In this document: positions 1 to 11,681 of the stretch, in pieces
How positions within the stretch are numbered: position 1 is the first letter of the stretch
Layout: every line of letters starts with the position of its first letter
Source of the DNA: Oscheius tipulae
Taxonomy: Eukaryota; Nematoda; Chromadorea; Rhabditida; Rhabditidae
Direction: 5' to 3'
DNA: 64,000 bases
Assembly: GCA_037178975.1 (NCBI GenBank)
Contig: JASJZH010000005.1
Span: 5,580,001-5,644,000 of the forward strand
Notes under the pieces: generated by a model
Seen by the model: the letters and a program-made list of their open reading frames with translations, nothing else
Told to the model about the DNA's origin: nothing
The model's database searches: none
Translations under genes and position numbers: made by a program

Positions 1-724
1 AACGAAATCGAATGAATTTCAGGTGGCTGCCACGAGCCCCCGTTTGATTACCGGTTGGCATCGATTGTTCGACGGCCAGAGAAGGCCACATATTGGGGGA
101 ACATGTGAGAGTGATGAGTCGAGGACAACGGCACATGGACACACGGCGACTGGTGATAAGAGAGTACCCTTCCGGAAGAGGAGGCGCCAGAATATGTCTA
201 TAAGTGAAGAAACGAGGCACCCAGCTTGAAATCTTATGACGTCTCCCAAAACTACCATACTGCTTATCATCAGATCCTCACTTTTCTCCGAACAGCCTTC
301 TACGTGCCCGCTCGCTCTCTCTTCCCGAACGGGGTCAGCCGGGTGCCAGGCCGGGGGCAAAACATCCGCGATCCGCGGCCGCCGGCCATTAAAGGAGACT
401 GGCGCGACATACTTCGAGATTGGCCGATCCGGGGGCCGCGCCTTGCCTACAGGGAATAGGAGGCACACATTAACTGTACAAAGATGGATAGAGAGGGGAC
501 TTCGAAAGACTTATTGTTAGAAACATTAAAACAGTCCGCCATTAGTCAGAACACTCATACAGTGGAGCAAAACGCGAACCATCGCAGAGAATCTTAAAGG
601 ACAGAGCTCTACTTCTTTTGGCTCGAAAGATTGGCTCTGTTCTAGGCTGAGTATCTTCTATTTTTTGGAAACAGATATATCAAAGTGTCACCGAGTTACA
701 ACAAACCTGCTTGAGATCAGAAAT
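1..724. other. No supported gene; GC-rich start of window
   Basis: Open frames on both strands at 19-520 overlap one another and show no domain, signal peptide or splice structure that I recognise. The stretch 300-440 is GC-rich. From 470 to 724 the sequence is AT-richer and featureless. I see no gene here. Confidence 0.4.
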
Positions 725-729
725 ACCAA

Positions 730-1249
730 ATGGAATCGGAGCAGGCAATAGGAGAAGCAATAGCATCTAGTTATAAATGCTCAAAAGTCTGTGTGTCTGC
801 AGTCCTAATTGCTAATTTGTCACAGATACTTTGTGACAGCAATTACTCTTTACAAGTCAAGTCAGTTTGGGAGTTGCTTCTCTGGGAAAATGCTGCTCCG
901 GTCAGGGTAGCTTATCTGGAACAGCATTTACCTGTCACTAGCCCCAACGGGGTATCAGCCCAACTTGTTTCTTCAAAAAGTTTACTGAAGTACAAAAGTG
1001 AAAATATTCTAGAAGCGAACAGAGAGAAACTCAAAACGAGTAGCAGTCAAAGAGTCTCGACTCTCAAATTGATCTCTGGGGTAAGTTCCAAACACTTAGA
1101 AACCAGAAAATCTGGATACCTAATCTAATTCTAGTTCCCATTTCGAGCTTTGTGTTTTCTGTTTCTAGATATTTCGCAACAGCAACGTCGGCGATCTTGA
1201 AACTAGATCGTGGTCAGACCCCGAGGGCATGTCAGCTGTTCTCAGATGA
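730..1249 (+). CDS. Candidate two-exon gene, unknown protein (143 aa)
   Basis: An ATG at 730 opens a 117-codon exon ending at 1080. It is followed by a textbook donor (GGG|GTAAGT) and an acceptor TTTCTAG at 1168. The second exon (1169-1249) continues in phase for 26 codons and ends in TGA. The predicted protein is Ser/Leu/Lys-rich with no signal peptide, membrane segment or motif I recognise. The clean donor, acceptor and conserved phase are the only arguments for a real gene. The region is otherwise gene-poor, so a chance open frame cannot be excluded. Function unknown. Confidence 0.35.
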
Positions 1250-4200
1250 CGCCACTTGTTGGACTATTCGCCTGGAGTCACGGACTTCAAGCACGTACAA
1301 CCACAACGTTGGATCTCAGAGTTGCAGTGACATCTTTGAATTCTAACCCCTTGTCTATCTCCGTAAGAGAGAAGAGTCTTGGAAGAGCACAAGGATTTAA
1401 AAAGAGGTAAAGGAAGAGCTGTGTTGACTATAGTACTGACCGAGAGTGAGGGAAAAGGGCGGCCGTTGCGTCACCACACACAGTGACCCCTATCCACTAT
1501 GTACATAGGCAGCCGGGTGGTGCCCACCAAAGCAAAGGCATACATGGCGGGCAGCTCCCGGAAGTTGTGGTCAACTCTCTCGCTCAGTCGGGGCATCTTT
1601 CCCCGCAACTGTACGGAGCACAAATACAAAACGGCACAGGGCGAACGCGCCAAACATGGGCTCTCGGCGCGCGCGCCGCCGTCAGATTCGTGACCGCCAT
1701 GGCCAAAACAGCACGAGCCTCGTGGCCTCAGCAACAAAGAGTCCGACGGGGGCTCAACTCACGAGTCGCGAGAGTGTGTGCCTTGGGACGGACACTACCA
1801 AATTGGCGCGACGAGAGGATCAGATGGAAAAAGTGACTGCTGCAGCTGGGAGGGAGTACAGTGCAGCTGGGCACAAAATAGTCGCTTTTCAGCACTTTCG
1901 TCAAGAGATTTTTCGAGAAAGAGTGTCATTAAGAATATTTTTATATTGTACTTCCATACAGTTATCCTATCCTAGTCTCTAAATCGGTCACGAGGTCGCT
2001 GTTCTGAAAGAGTATTGTAGGACTGATCGTGGAAACTTTTACCCCTGCATATCTTACATTTTCCATTATTGGATACTCAAGACTCTAGAATTGTATGGTA
2101 ACTGGAGAGTATCCCAACTGTTTCAACCAGTTCCTTTTTCAATTCCATTATCTATATGTAGAGAAGAGATGTGAAAAAGTTTGCAAGTACTTTTCCATCC
2201 TTATCGCTTGCTGACCCCCGCCGCGTTGTGGAGAATAGCCGACTGGCACAGTTTAGCCGCCCTTAAACAAGGTGTGCCAGGTACAGCAGCGCCATTTCGG
2301 AAGTGAGGAGCGCGGAAAACGGAAGGGCACCAGTGTGTTCGAGAAAGACGGATACGGTAGGATATGCCTTCTCGGGATTGGGAAATGAGGTCGCCAGCCG
2401 CAAATGGAAGAAAAGAATGGAAGGGCAAAGCGAAAGTCGGAGAGAGCGCGGGAGAGAGAGAGAAAGCCGCGAAGGCGGTGGCGTTGACCACCGCCGCCGG
2501 GAACGGCTGACCGACTCTCACCACCCCAAGTTCGGCCAGATCGTGCAATGACGTAATGGTAACCGAATGAGGTTTTTGAGGAGTCAGGATATTTGAATTC
2601 ATTTTTGAGCTCCAAGAACTTGATAGTAATGACAGAGTAAGAGACAGAGACTGTTAAGTTATGGGCAACAGAATATTACATCTTCAAAAAAAAAATACTG
2701 AGAACAAAAAGGGAGATCTGATGGCAGTGAATTTCCTGCCCACTTTTTAGCAACATAATTTGAACAGAGTCCCGTCCTCCTCCGAATGGGGTTAAGACCA
2801 TGTGTGGCTTCAAAAAAGAGACTGTAGCGAAAGTGGGTAATTGACATCGCAGAGGAGAAAGTCCATTAGACCAAAGAAGACTTCGGGATCTTTTTTAGGA
2901 TTTGCAAAGAGAATAGGGGCACCCATAATTCAGAGAGGAATCGGGGCCAGACTTCAATGGATAGTCCGCGAAAACTCGCGACAGTGTTTTGGCATTGAAA
3001 GGGAGAGCGAGCGAGAGGTCCTTTGGGGCGGGTCGTGACCGGCGGTGACGGCGCAGCCTCGGGCTGTTTGCGCAGCGCACGCTCGGCAGCGTTGGCCATT
3101 CAGCGCGAGTAGCACGAGCGGCGGCGCAATCCCGCGCAACGGAGGTCACTTTCGCTACTGTTCGTCTTGCCTGCAAAAGATGGACATTGGTCGGCCACGG
3201 AGGACAGGGCACGTACTGAAATCTTAGGAAACAGTCCCAGACACTAGTCTCTTAGAGTACTGTTCAAGTTCAAGTTGTCAGAGTTAACAGGATAACAGTT
3301 TCGAGTCTTGCTGTCTTCTGCAAAGATGTTTGGGTAAGGTCAAAAAATATAGCCTTCGGAAATTGTGAAGCTGCGCTAAAGGCGCCTAAAGTTTGTATTA
3401 CTGGGAAGAAGGAGACCGTGGCTAAGGTTATTTTGGGACAAGCTGAAAACGGTATCCACTTTTTGAGCAAATTTGTAAACATCGTTTTGAACCGTTCTCG
3501 GAGTTCTGCCGACATAAGTGACTCACAAGCGTTTGTTTATCGTTCCGCACGGATATTTTTGGTGGAGACGACATAAGTTTTGACCGTTAGTGATGTCACT
3601 ATAAAACTGGAAAAATTTTTAAGACTTCAAAAGACAATGTATTAATGTGACTCTTGGAAACGCTTTTTTCGAACCCGAAGGAGCAGGAACAGCTGAAAAC
3701 TTCAGGAAGTAGTCAAACTTTGCTGTGCTTTTGGAATGATGGGGACGGACTCCAGACCTAGGCTCAAAGGAAACTATAGGGATCTGGTCAGAACCAAGAA
3801 GATACAGAGAAATAGCAGGAGAGAGACGATGAAGCGGCGATCGGAATCACCGCCAGAGTTATGCAATGCCTTATCGGTGTTCCTCCTCCTGTCCCTCTAA
3901 CTTTCCGTGTCCGCCGGTGGCGATTCGGTGCGCGTGGCCGCCGCCCCAGGGGGTCACTCCGCTTCGGCAAATAAACAGCGCGGACCGTGTGCTGTGGCGA
4001 CAGTTGAGCAATCAGCGTTGTGGGCTCCGATCACCACCCGGCTGGCACGTAACAGACGGCTTTGCTGCTGCTGCCGCGGCATTCGACACTGCTCGGAACG
4101 GTCCGGCACGCGGCGGAGGGGGTAAACTATTGGCAAAGAATAGGAGGAAGTTTTTTCGACAGGCTTTTGTTTGACCAGATCGAGGGGACAGCAGGAAATG

Positions 4201-4920
4201 TTGCAAAAATTGGTCTCTGATGGGTGGGTGTCACTTTCTGGTCAGTTACAAAGCTGTCCTCTCGATAGTCACAACTTTTGCACGGCAACGAAATGAAATG
4301 ACCCCGACCTAACAAAGTACATTTCAACAGCGTGAGATTTATCGTTCACTCGTACGAGACTGCGTGATTGCCAAGGCTGTTTGGGGGCCGGACAGATAGA
4401 CACTCAGCCGAACAGATAAGACTCCCGCCAAAGAGGATGCCAATGAACACTAATGCTGAATAACCGTCCTTATCAGAGATGTCACCATGGAAATTTTAAC
4501 TGACTATGACGTGGGAAGAAGTGTAGAACTTTAAGAGGGGAGTTGAAAAATGTAATTTGTAGAAACTCATTCATTACAAGGGTAAACGGTTATCTGTTTC
4601 CATCTTTGTGTACAAGGAAGTTTTAGCTTTGTTTTCAACCTGAGCTTAACTCGAGTAAAGTCATCGCCTCATAAAGATAAGAATTTCGCAGCCAATAAAC
4701 AGGGTTTGAGATTGAGAGAGCCTCCCAGTTCCTTGTTCCCTCAACTTTACAATTCAGGAGAAACCTGAGAAACGAACTAAAACGACTAGATTAGAAAGAC
4801 AGTTCTGTGTTATTCTGGCGGTCATGTAAACTATACACCGCAGCTTTCTGCTTGTTCCTATCACTGGATTTAGTACAAGTGCGGAATATTGATGAGCGGC
4901 TAGTCTACGATCTCCTTAAA
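1250..4920. other. Gene-poor region with GC-rich islands
   Basis: No convincing gene. Four GC- and CpG-rich islands stand out: about 1470-1840, 2200-2560, 2990-3210 and 3850-4130. Both strands are open for 60-130 codons in each, which is what high GC alone produces. Between them lies AT-rich sequence. A stretch at about 3255-3590 on the plus strand is open for more than 100 codons but has no ATG. A domain-like hint on the minus strand near 1500-1650 was too weak to call. Distal regulatory DNA or upstream exons of a gene beyond the left edge are possible. Confidence 0.4.
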
Positions 4921-4969
4921 TACAATGCTTTTCAGCCGTCTCCTCGTGCCTTCTAGTCGTCGAAGTAGG

Positions 4970-5107
4970 ATGAACCTTTTTATTCGTTTTTTCCTCCTCC
5001 TCGTCACCTTTTCTGGATTCATGTCGGCACTCATGTATTCTGGCAGAGGTATTAAACAGCGATATTTTGATGCTCCTGTTGCTGCTGTGGATAATGCTAC
5101 TCTCTGA
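4970..5107 (+). CDS. Candidate small secreted peptide precursor (45 aa)
   Basis: The frame starts at ATG 4970, with an in-frame ATG at 4925, and ends at TGA 5107. The first 20 residues form a good signal peptide (MNLFIRFFLLLVTFSGFMSA). The mature part is about 25 residues, starts LMYSGRGIKQRYF and ends in DNATL. It holds an SGR step that could be a Gly-Arg amidation site and a KQR basic cluster, so a short bioactive peptide is possible. There are no cysteines. The small size means chance cannot be excluded, and I recognise no family. Confidence 0.35.
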   Translation: MNLFIRFFLLLVTFSGFMSALMYSGRGIKQRYFDAPVAAVDNATL

Positions 5108-5179
5108 TTTACTGTTGGGAATGAATAAGATATTTATGAGAAAAAGAAAACAAAGTGTGCATGTACCGGTTGCATACCA

Positions 5180-5696
5180 TTAGTTTATAATCACATTGAA
5201 AGGTGTCCCTTCCTGAATGCTCAGAAGACTTCGGTTGTGAATAAATTTCGGAATAGCTTTGACGAAGTGCTCAATAGACCAAAGAGGCCCAGTCTTGCCA
5301 CCTTCTCGAATGTGTTTCGTCAAAAGTGGAATTAGACGAGGTTCCATCGGAATCCACGTCTCCAGAAACTGAAAAGTGATTGACTCAAACTTCTTTCCTG
5401 ACTCACCCTCCGGATCAGTTCTGAGTTGGTCATCTGCAGCCGCATCGTACTGCTCAGATCGATGTCTCTGTAGCCAAGATCTTTGATTACCTCGATTCCG
5501 GACTGGTACAGGTGAGGAAAGTAGATGGCAACATACTCTAACTGCAATGATGACTGGGTAGAATAGACATGTACTCGCATACCATTGGAGTAGGAATCGT
5601 GTTGGAGCACATCCCATAGGGAAGATCGTCTTCATCTTGTATGGGGAATGTCTGGGAAATTGTTGGGATGAGCAAAAAAGCAAGGAATGTTCTCAT
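5180..5696 (-). CDS. Secreted protein of unknown family, three exons
   Basis: The start is ATG at 5696 and the stop is TAA at 5180-5182. Exons are 5583-5696, 5407-5541 and 5180-5368, with introns of 41 and 38 nt that have good GT...CAG borders and keep the frame. The product is about 145 aa: a signal peptide (MRTFLAFLLIPTISQT), an acidic linker, then a mixed helical domain containing WIPMEPRLIPLLTKHIREGG and no obvious catalytic motif. A splice-like CAG sits 2 nt before the ATG. It lies next to another small secreted candidate. Probably extracellular; function unknown. Confidence 0.6.
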
Positions 5697-5954
5697 TTCT
5701 GTCTGTTCTGCTCATCGGAACGGGTGTATTTATACAGTGCAAATGACGAGAGCAACTGACCGGTCGAAGAAATCGGTGAGTCAGCAGATAAACAGGACTA
5801 TAGGTTTAGAGCATGGTTAAGAACCGGACATATTACGAAGAACCGTAGGACAAAAGAAGCACTGCACGATATTGTATAGATTTTTAATCCATCAGAAAGG
5901 GAGTGTGTCTTTCGGAGGTGAATCAAATGTGGTTTATCCAAACATGAGAATCAT

Positions 5955-7325
5955 TTACATCCGATCATAAGCAGTCAAGAATTCGGAGAAGGTTTGGGCA
6001 CTCAGAGCAGTATCGGAGTCTCCAGTATAACCAAAGTAATCGATTGGATATGAATTTCTTGCCACAGGCAGAATGTTAACCAAATCATTGACAGACACAT
6101 TATGCGAATGAATGTAGAGGTTTCAGTCAAATTGACCAGTGAAACTAGCAATCAGAAAAAGATAAAAAGATCTGCGACTAGTGATGGTACTATCCGAAGC
6201 AATGTGGGTCCGAATACGATCTCCGAACACTGCTCCATTGAAGAGGTTTTCAGTTCCGAGAAAAAACCCATCAATCTTTTCGATCTTGTAGTTTTAGTCT
6301 CCTGAAATCCACTTCTGAAAACCTGTGGTTTCGAGGCTCAAAGATTGTGTACTACCTTCACCAGACTAGTGAGTTTTCTGTTGTTCCGAACTGAGTATTA
6401 ACATGTGCAGCGTTGTGCAGTAGACTATCAAGAACTTCGGGATTGCGCCTTCCCCAGAAATGATTTTCATTTAACTTTTGAGGTTTCTGAAATGTGAATC
6501 GAATACACTTCCCTATTGTTGGGGTACCCATTTCCATCACAAGCTCTTCCAATTCCGACAATGATCCTCCGAATTCTAGTTCTTTGCCAATCATCCAGGG
6601 CTTCTTTTCTATGATAGTGCTACTACCCTCTATCCCTATTCTGACATTTGAGAAAAGCCATTTCATTTGGTCGAAGAATTCGTGGGAAGTCTTTTCGTCC
6701 CAAAAACATTCAACAACATCAAACGTGAAAGGCAAAATTGAGCAAAGCTTTTTGATTTTTGATTTTCAAGGATTTTGATTCGAACCAAAGGCGCATCTTC
6801 TCCTCTGCGAAAATGGATTTTCCGGGAACTACTCTATAGATTCTCTATAATAATGCACACTGTCGTCCTCGCCTTGATAAGCGATCAATCCGAATACTGA
6901 ACTTCGTGAAATGCTTGTTCAAAAGAGCGTGGATTTCCTTGCGGAGTGAACGCACAAAGGCACGGGAATGCATCTCAAATACAATTTTAATCTTAGCAAC
7001 GTTTGAAGTACCTTGGAGTAGATGCCATTAAAGATTTGTGCTCCAAGTTCTCAAGTGTCAAAGGATCTGTGAGAGGCAGAGAATACTAGGCTCGTTTCTT
7101 CAGTGCATCCAAGTAATACTGTTTGGTCTCATCGCTAATCCTATTATATCTCCATTTGACGAGTTGATACTTGAGGTAGTGTCTTCGTTCTTCGAACTCA
7201 TCGTCACTAAGCTGAATAACTGAAACTGTTATAGAACGTTCAAAATAACTGACCTTCGAAACGTGGATGTTGCTGTCGGTGTAGAAATCTTGCGGGAAAG
7301 AATCACCGGGTAGATTCAGAGCCAT
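5955..7325 (-). pseudogene. Decayed F-box/FBA-like gene
   Basis: Several stretches on the minus strand read as well-formed protein but are broken by stops in the same frame. The N-terminal part (7325-7086) hits TAG and then continues into an F-box-like piece (PLTLENLEHKSLMASTPR). A TGA lies near 6767. The long middle part (6735-6361) is followed by a segment containing KIEKIDGFFLGTENLF behind an in-frame TAA near 6314. A TGA at about 6124 precedes the last segment (HNVSVNDLVNILPVARNSYP... to TAA 5955). I could not find splice sites that remove all the stops. The pattern resembles nematode F-box plus FBA/FTH proteins, a large and fast-decaying family, but the family call is inference. It could instead be an active gene with splicing I misread. 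Confidence 0.4.
6770..6810 (-). repeat. Weak tRNA-like (SINE-like) fragment
   Basis: On the minus strand a GCAGAGG...GATGCGCC segment is followed by GGTTCGAATC, a good RNA polymerase III box B. It resembles, in shortened form, the tRNA-like cores at 19.6 kb, 20.05 kb and 39.95 kb. It lies in the decayed F-box-like gene beside one of its frame breaks, so insertion of such an element may have helped inactivate the gene. It is short and could be chance. Confidence 0.25.
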
Positions 7326-7329
7326 CTGA

Positions 7330-8440
7330 GTTGAAATTGAATGCTAACTAAAACAAAAAAAAGGAATATTAAAACCTGCACCTCGCTGAAGCTGCGTCAA
7401 GTTAGTATATAATTGATTTCCTCGACAACAGGGCGTAAAATGTACAGGCACGGTACCAAGGGTCATGAGGGTATATTCCGTAGTGGCACAATGAGGCCGA
7501 TTGATGGAAACGTTAGGGTTGTATTGTATTAGTTCTGATAGAGAAAACTGAAGTTAGAAATAAAAAGCAGACACGCAACAGATAAAAAAGAAGTAATACA
7601 CTTGTGTTACAAAAAAAAATCTATGTGGTCGCCTTCTGGCCACATTAGTTGCAAACGTCTTTTTCCCATTGGAATCACCAGGTGTCGGAGAGGATGGTGA
7701 TAGCAAAAAAACTTAGCCCACTTCTCCAGTTTGGAAAAAGATGACACTGCCCCTAGTATGTATCGTGAGTTATTTGCGTGGATCGACTAGAATGACAACG
7801 AAGCCCTCGAGAACAACGTAATCATATGAGCCGCATCAAGAATCGTCAACCATGGACTGTGATGTCGATCTTCGAAGGACAAAGACTGGGGAATAGAATA
7901 AGAGACAGAACAACTGAAATGACTGCTACAGCTGAATAGTATTAGTTCTTTTTTCGCCTTTCGACCAGGAACATCTGTTACGTTGTCTCATTTGTCGGCC
8001 AGAAACGGTAGATAAACCTGTCTTCTTCTGTGTGCAGTTCAGTTACTTCTTCTGTCCTATTCTCGAAACGAAAGAACGGAGGTTAGAGAGTCCGTGCAAA
8101 AGTGATTTGGACAGAGACACGACATAGAGAACTTGGCCTGATAGAGAAGACGAGGGATCAGCCGTCCAGAGCAAGCAGCAGCAACCAAATTTTGCTTTTA
8201 CTCTTGTCTTGTCAAAACTAATTGCTTGACAATATTCCACAAGACGACGACAAAGCTAAAATTTGCTTTTCAAATGTCAATTGTGTTTCAAAACTAATTT
8301 AACTATGGCGCAGACTGAACCACAGACAAAAGAGAAACTGGTAAAATTTCTTTGACTAATCTGTTCAACCTGCGCAGACTGTTAGTAGATGTACAGATCT
8401 TTATTACAAAACCCGAAGCCATACTTATTTGTTAATCATA
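7330..8440. other. Intergenic, no gene seen
   Basis: AT-rich sequence between the decayed F-box-like gene and the 3' end of the hexosaminidase gene. A minus-strand frame at 8043-8240 has no splice or domain support. Possible acceptor-like T-runs on the minus strand near 7345-7365 could belong to an upstream exon of the F-box-like gene, but none could be identified. Confidence 0.4.
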
Positions 8441-8445
8441 CGTAT

Positions 8446-10316
8446 TCACTTTTCCTCGTACTCGAAAGGACAGAAATCTGGATTGTTCGTCGACTGGATC
8501 CTGAATCCACGGGCCACCTGTCTACATCTCATCTCATGCATTCTGGGCCAGGCGTCAGCTGCAGACTTGGTTTTCTCGGCCGGCGACCAGAGTCGTTCAG
8601 CTGGAGCTGAAGCTCTGGGCCACAGTCTGGCCTCAATGTTCGTGCTGTCGACCATCTCTCCCCAAATGGCCACAATTCCTCCAAGAACGAGCTGCTTCTG
8701 CGCTGGTGTTCCAGTGAAGTTGGCCGGGTCACAGTCGTAGTATCTGACAAGATTTCGGGATTTCTGTCATTTTCCTACCTTGAATTGGTCTCGGGTCCTC
8801 CGGGAATGGCATCCCTCCAATCTGCTCCGTACTTAATGTAATTCAAGTACCAGCAGGCCGAGACGATGATCGGATAGCCGGCAGCTGTGGCATTCTGGGC
8901 CTCGCTCATTACCTCCTGGAACGTGTTGCCTTTCCAAATGTGCACAATTGTGTTATTGTTGGGCTGATTATTGTCGTAGACTTCCTGCCAGACGACCTTC
9001 TTTCGTTTGAGTTTCAGAGAGTTGACAATGGAATCCAGTCTGAAAACCAGTGGATTTCAAACACATTTATAGGAATCTACCTGGTAAAGAAGTAGTTCTC
9101 TAGCTCGGTATTGTTGGCGAATCCCTTCTGCTTTTTGAACTCTTGGATTCCTGGATTTCTATCCCAGCAGTCAGAAATAAAGTCGATGACCTCATCCCCT
9201 CCCAAGTGAAGAAATTCGTCAGGGAAAGTCTCCGTGACCTCTGTCAAGAACTCTTCAATAAACTTGTAGTTGTCCTCATTGGCCGGATCCAGAAGATTCT
9301 GCCACGTCTTCTGTCCATGTTCGTCGAAGCAGTCAGTCAGGAAACCTTTCTGTCCTCGCCAGGCACCGGTATGACCGGGAAGATCAAACTCGGGAATTAC
9401 GCGAATTGCTCGAAGTCTGGCGTAGTTGATGATGTCCTTGACATCGTTCCGACTGTAGACGTGCCGAGGAGAGTAGGCCCCCTGAAATGCTTTGATAGAG
9501 AGACTCTCAATAACGAACCTCTTCGTGAAGACTCGGGAACTTCTTCGATTCATATGGGAAAGATTCACTGTCGACGAGATGCCAGTGCAGAACGTTCATC
9601 TTGTTCATAGCCATAAGATCCTAAATGTACCATAATATTCTCGAGCTCATAGAATCCTACAATCTGTCTTTTGATCGTCCTCACGGTCAAGAAATGTCTA
9701 GAAGAGTCGATCATGAGACCTCGCACGGGGAATCGGGGTTTGTCTTGGACGTCTGCTGTCCGAATGAAGTACTTCTGCTTCTTCTCGTCCCAGAAAATTA
9801 GCTGACTTAGAGTCTCCATTGCTCTCACAACTCCCCAAGCTGTATCGGCGCGGATGGCAGCTTCGGTGGTCGAGACACGGAGCTTGTCTGGAAGTTTTAC
9901 GGTTTTCCAAACTTTAAATGGTCTCACACTCTTCGGAAGCATTGTGAGGAGGAGTCCCTGTGGGACAGGCCTCTCTGATCTTAACAGAAATGACAAAGTC
10001 CTCAGCTGACCCCTTCGGAGTCACTGGGAAGGGGAACATCCATTTGTTCACTGAAATTGACTAGTCAGAATGGATATGGTCATGTAACGAAAAACAACAA
10101 CTTACAGTAGTTCTCAGAGTTGACTCTCAAGACGTCACAGTCGAACTTATCGCCTAGATTGAACCCGATTTTTGCCGGGTCCAGTGAACGATTGGTTTTT
10201 CCGTAGATTATTTGTTCCGGGAGGGGAAAGACCTCTCCAGTAGACCATCGGTCCGGAGCGTCGCGTCCATAAAACCAGCCTTGGACTAGGAGAGGCAGAA
10301 GAAGATAGATTAGCAT
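8446..10316 (-). CDS. Beta-N-acetylhexosaminidase (GH20)
   Basis: Lysosomal or secreted exo-enzyme that removes terminal GlcNAc/GalNAc from glycans and chitin oligomers. Seven exons join in frame (8446-8743, 8779-9039, 9081-9481, 9519-9620, 9661-9887, 9928-10050, 10106-10316), all introns 35-55 nt, giving about 540 aa, typical for the family. The start chosen gives a signal peptide ([13 protein letters not shown]); a TCTCAG acceptor lies 17 nt upstream. The N-terminal domain shows NKWMFPFP and [16 protein letters not shown]. The catalytic barrel shows [31 protein letters not shown] and the Asp-Glu catalytic pair in FLHLGGDEV, then WQEV and [10 protein letters not shown]. The key residues are present, so an active enzyme is expected. 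It most resembles HEXA/HEXB and nematode hex-1. Confidence 0.93.
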
Positions 10317-10691
10317 ACCTTGATAATTGCAAACTGAGAGAAAAGGCGTTAACTTGCAAAGATGGAAGAAAAAGCGTTTTGAATTCATGGATTCTCTTCA
10401 GTCCGATTCTGATCAAAGTCGTATCTTGGTTATCAAAAAGTGTTCCAAATTGTCAAGGTCGTAAAGGCATTGAACTTCAAAAAAAGTAATGTGAAGACTG
10501 CAGTAATAAAATCATAACAGCCTTTTTGTATTTCCTGAAACAAGGAACTGTTCATGAGCCGGCCATAAATAGTACATTAGTAAAACAACATCACACTAGA
10601 GTTCATGTAAATGGAGTTTGATATACTATGTAAATGGTGTGGAGGAAACTAAAAACTGTTGAAACATCTAGCAAACTCAAAACATTAACAG

Positions 10692-11123
10692 TGTCCGTTT
10701 CTGACGGCAGACATCAGTTCCGAATGGATTGATCTCACCGAAATCGAAACTGGAAAAATCGAAAACCCTTTAAGAAGTGAAAGGTGAAGCTAAGTAGTGA
10801 AATAGTGAAAGCCTTGACACATAGAAATGTTTGTTCCAGATCTCAAATTTTACCCTACGGCTGCGAAAATCTCCCGCCAATAGATGGGAAGATGGTCCGA
10901 ACAGGAAGCCAGGTCAAAGGTAAGAGTCGCCGTCTAGTCATGAATTAACTACAATGTGTCTTGTTAATCGAAATCGTTAAACTGTTTTCTAAAAAGTGCT
11001 TCTGAACCCAAATGGAAACATGTAGCAACGTTCGAAAAGCCACTCCGAACATCTTCAGATAAGATCTCGATTGCCTGTGCGTCCGAAAAAAAACAGAGCT
11101 TTACATGCGTTATTCAAGCCTAA
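10692..11123 (+). CDS. Partial gene with a sushi/CCP-like module
   Basis: Three exons (10692-10783, 10840-10919, 11059-11123) are bordered by good splice sites (CAG|TGTCCG, AAAG|GTGAAG, TTCCAG|ATC, AAAG|GTAAG, CTTCAG|AT) and keep one frame to TAA 11123. The end reads GCENLPPIDGKMVRTGS...FTCVIQA. The Cys-x-x-Leu-Pro-Pro...Gly spacing and the final Cys resemble a complement-control (sushi) module. No start codon was found upstream, so the 5' end is missing from the model. The minus strand is also open here in places. The CCP call is inference from pattern. Confidence 0.35.
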
Positions 11124-11648
11124 AGGTAGGCATGACCTGAAAAGTAAGGAGGTTCGAAATGGTCAAAAAATCGATGTGGAAAGCATATTCATAGACAGTG
11201 CGCTTGAACAAAGAAGGCTGCTCGTGAGTTTGGAACATACTTCCATGATACCCTCCCCACCACATGGTCCTAGTCGATGGGATTCGTAAACTATTTTGAA
11301 TGAGACAAAGGAGGTACGAACTGGCGTAAACAAGCCAATCAGAGCCATCTCTAATATGCTAAGAAGCTCCGTAAAGTGGTGTTTAGATTCGAGTCCAGCT
11401 GGCCCGGGAGGGGTCATGTGAACAGGAGGCGACTGAAGAATGAGAGCCCATTTGAACGGGGAAAAGGGTTGTAAGAGGGCGGAACCGAGGGATCACGAGG
11501 GAAAGAAATGGACTGAGAACTTTGACTTATCTAGTCTGATGTTGACAGAATTGTTTGATGTTCACACACACGAGCTCACGCCTTGAGTCCTTGTCACGAC
11601 TTTTGATCACATCCTTATCAGGCGCAAGGGTCACTTTCGGACAATTGA
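11124..11648. other. Intergenic, no gene seen
   Basis: The plus strand stays open from 11059 to 11289 in another frame and the minus strand is open at 11163-11417, but neither has splice sites or recognisable content. The rest is featureless up to the polyadenylation signal of the ShKT gene. Confidence 0.35.
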
Positions 11649-11654
11649 TTTATT
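11649..11654 (-). terminator. Polyadenylation signal of the ShKT gene
   Basis: AATAAA on the minus strand, 28 nt after the stop codon at 11682-11684, so well placed to end that transcript. Confidence 0.6.
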
Positions 11655-11681
11655 GAATAAGAAATGGGTTTGTTGTGAAGG

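Noticed and set aside
1471-1640. MAPEG-like hint on the minus strand (VDHNFRELPAMYAFALVG)
   Set aside because: Only one short motif in a GC-rich island open in several frames. No membrane helices or flanking exons complete the family pattern.
10680-10945. Minus-strand two-exon frame with FDFGEINPFG, suggestive of an orcokinin-like or nuclease end
   Set aside because: The joined product is short and arginine-rich without a signal peptide. The plus strand has three exons with better splice sites and a cysteine pattern.
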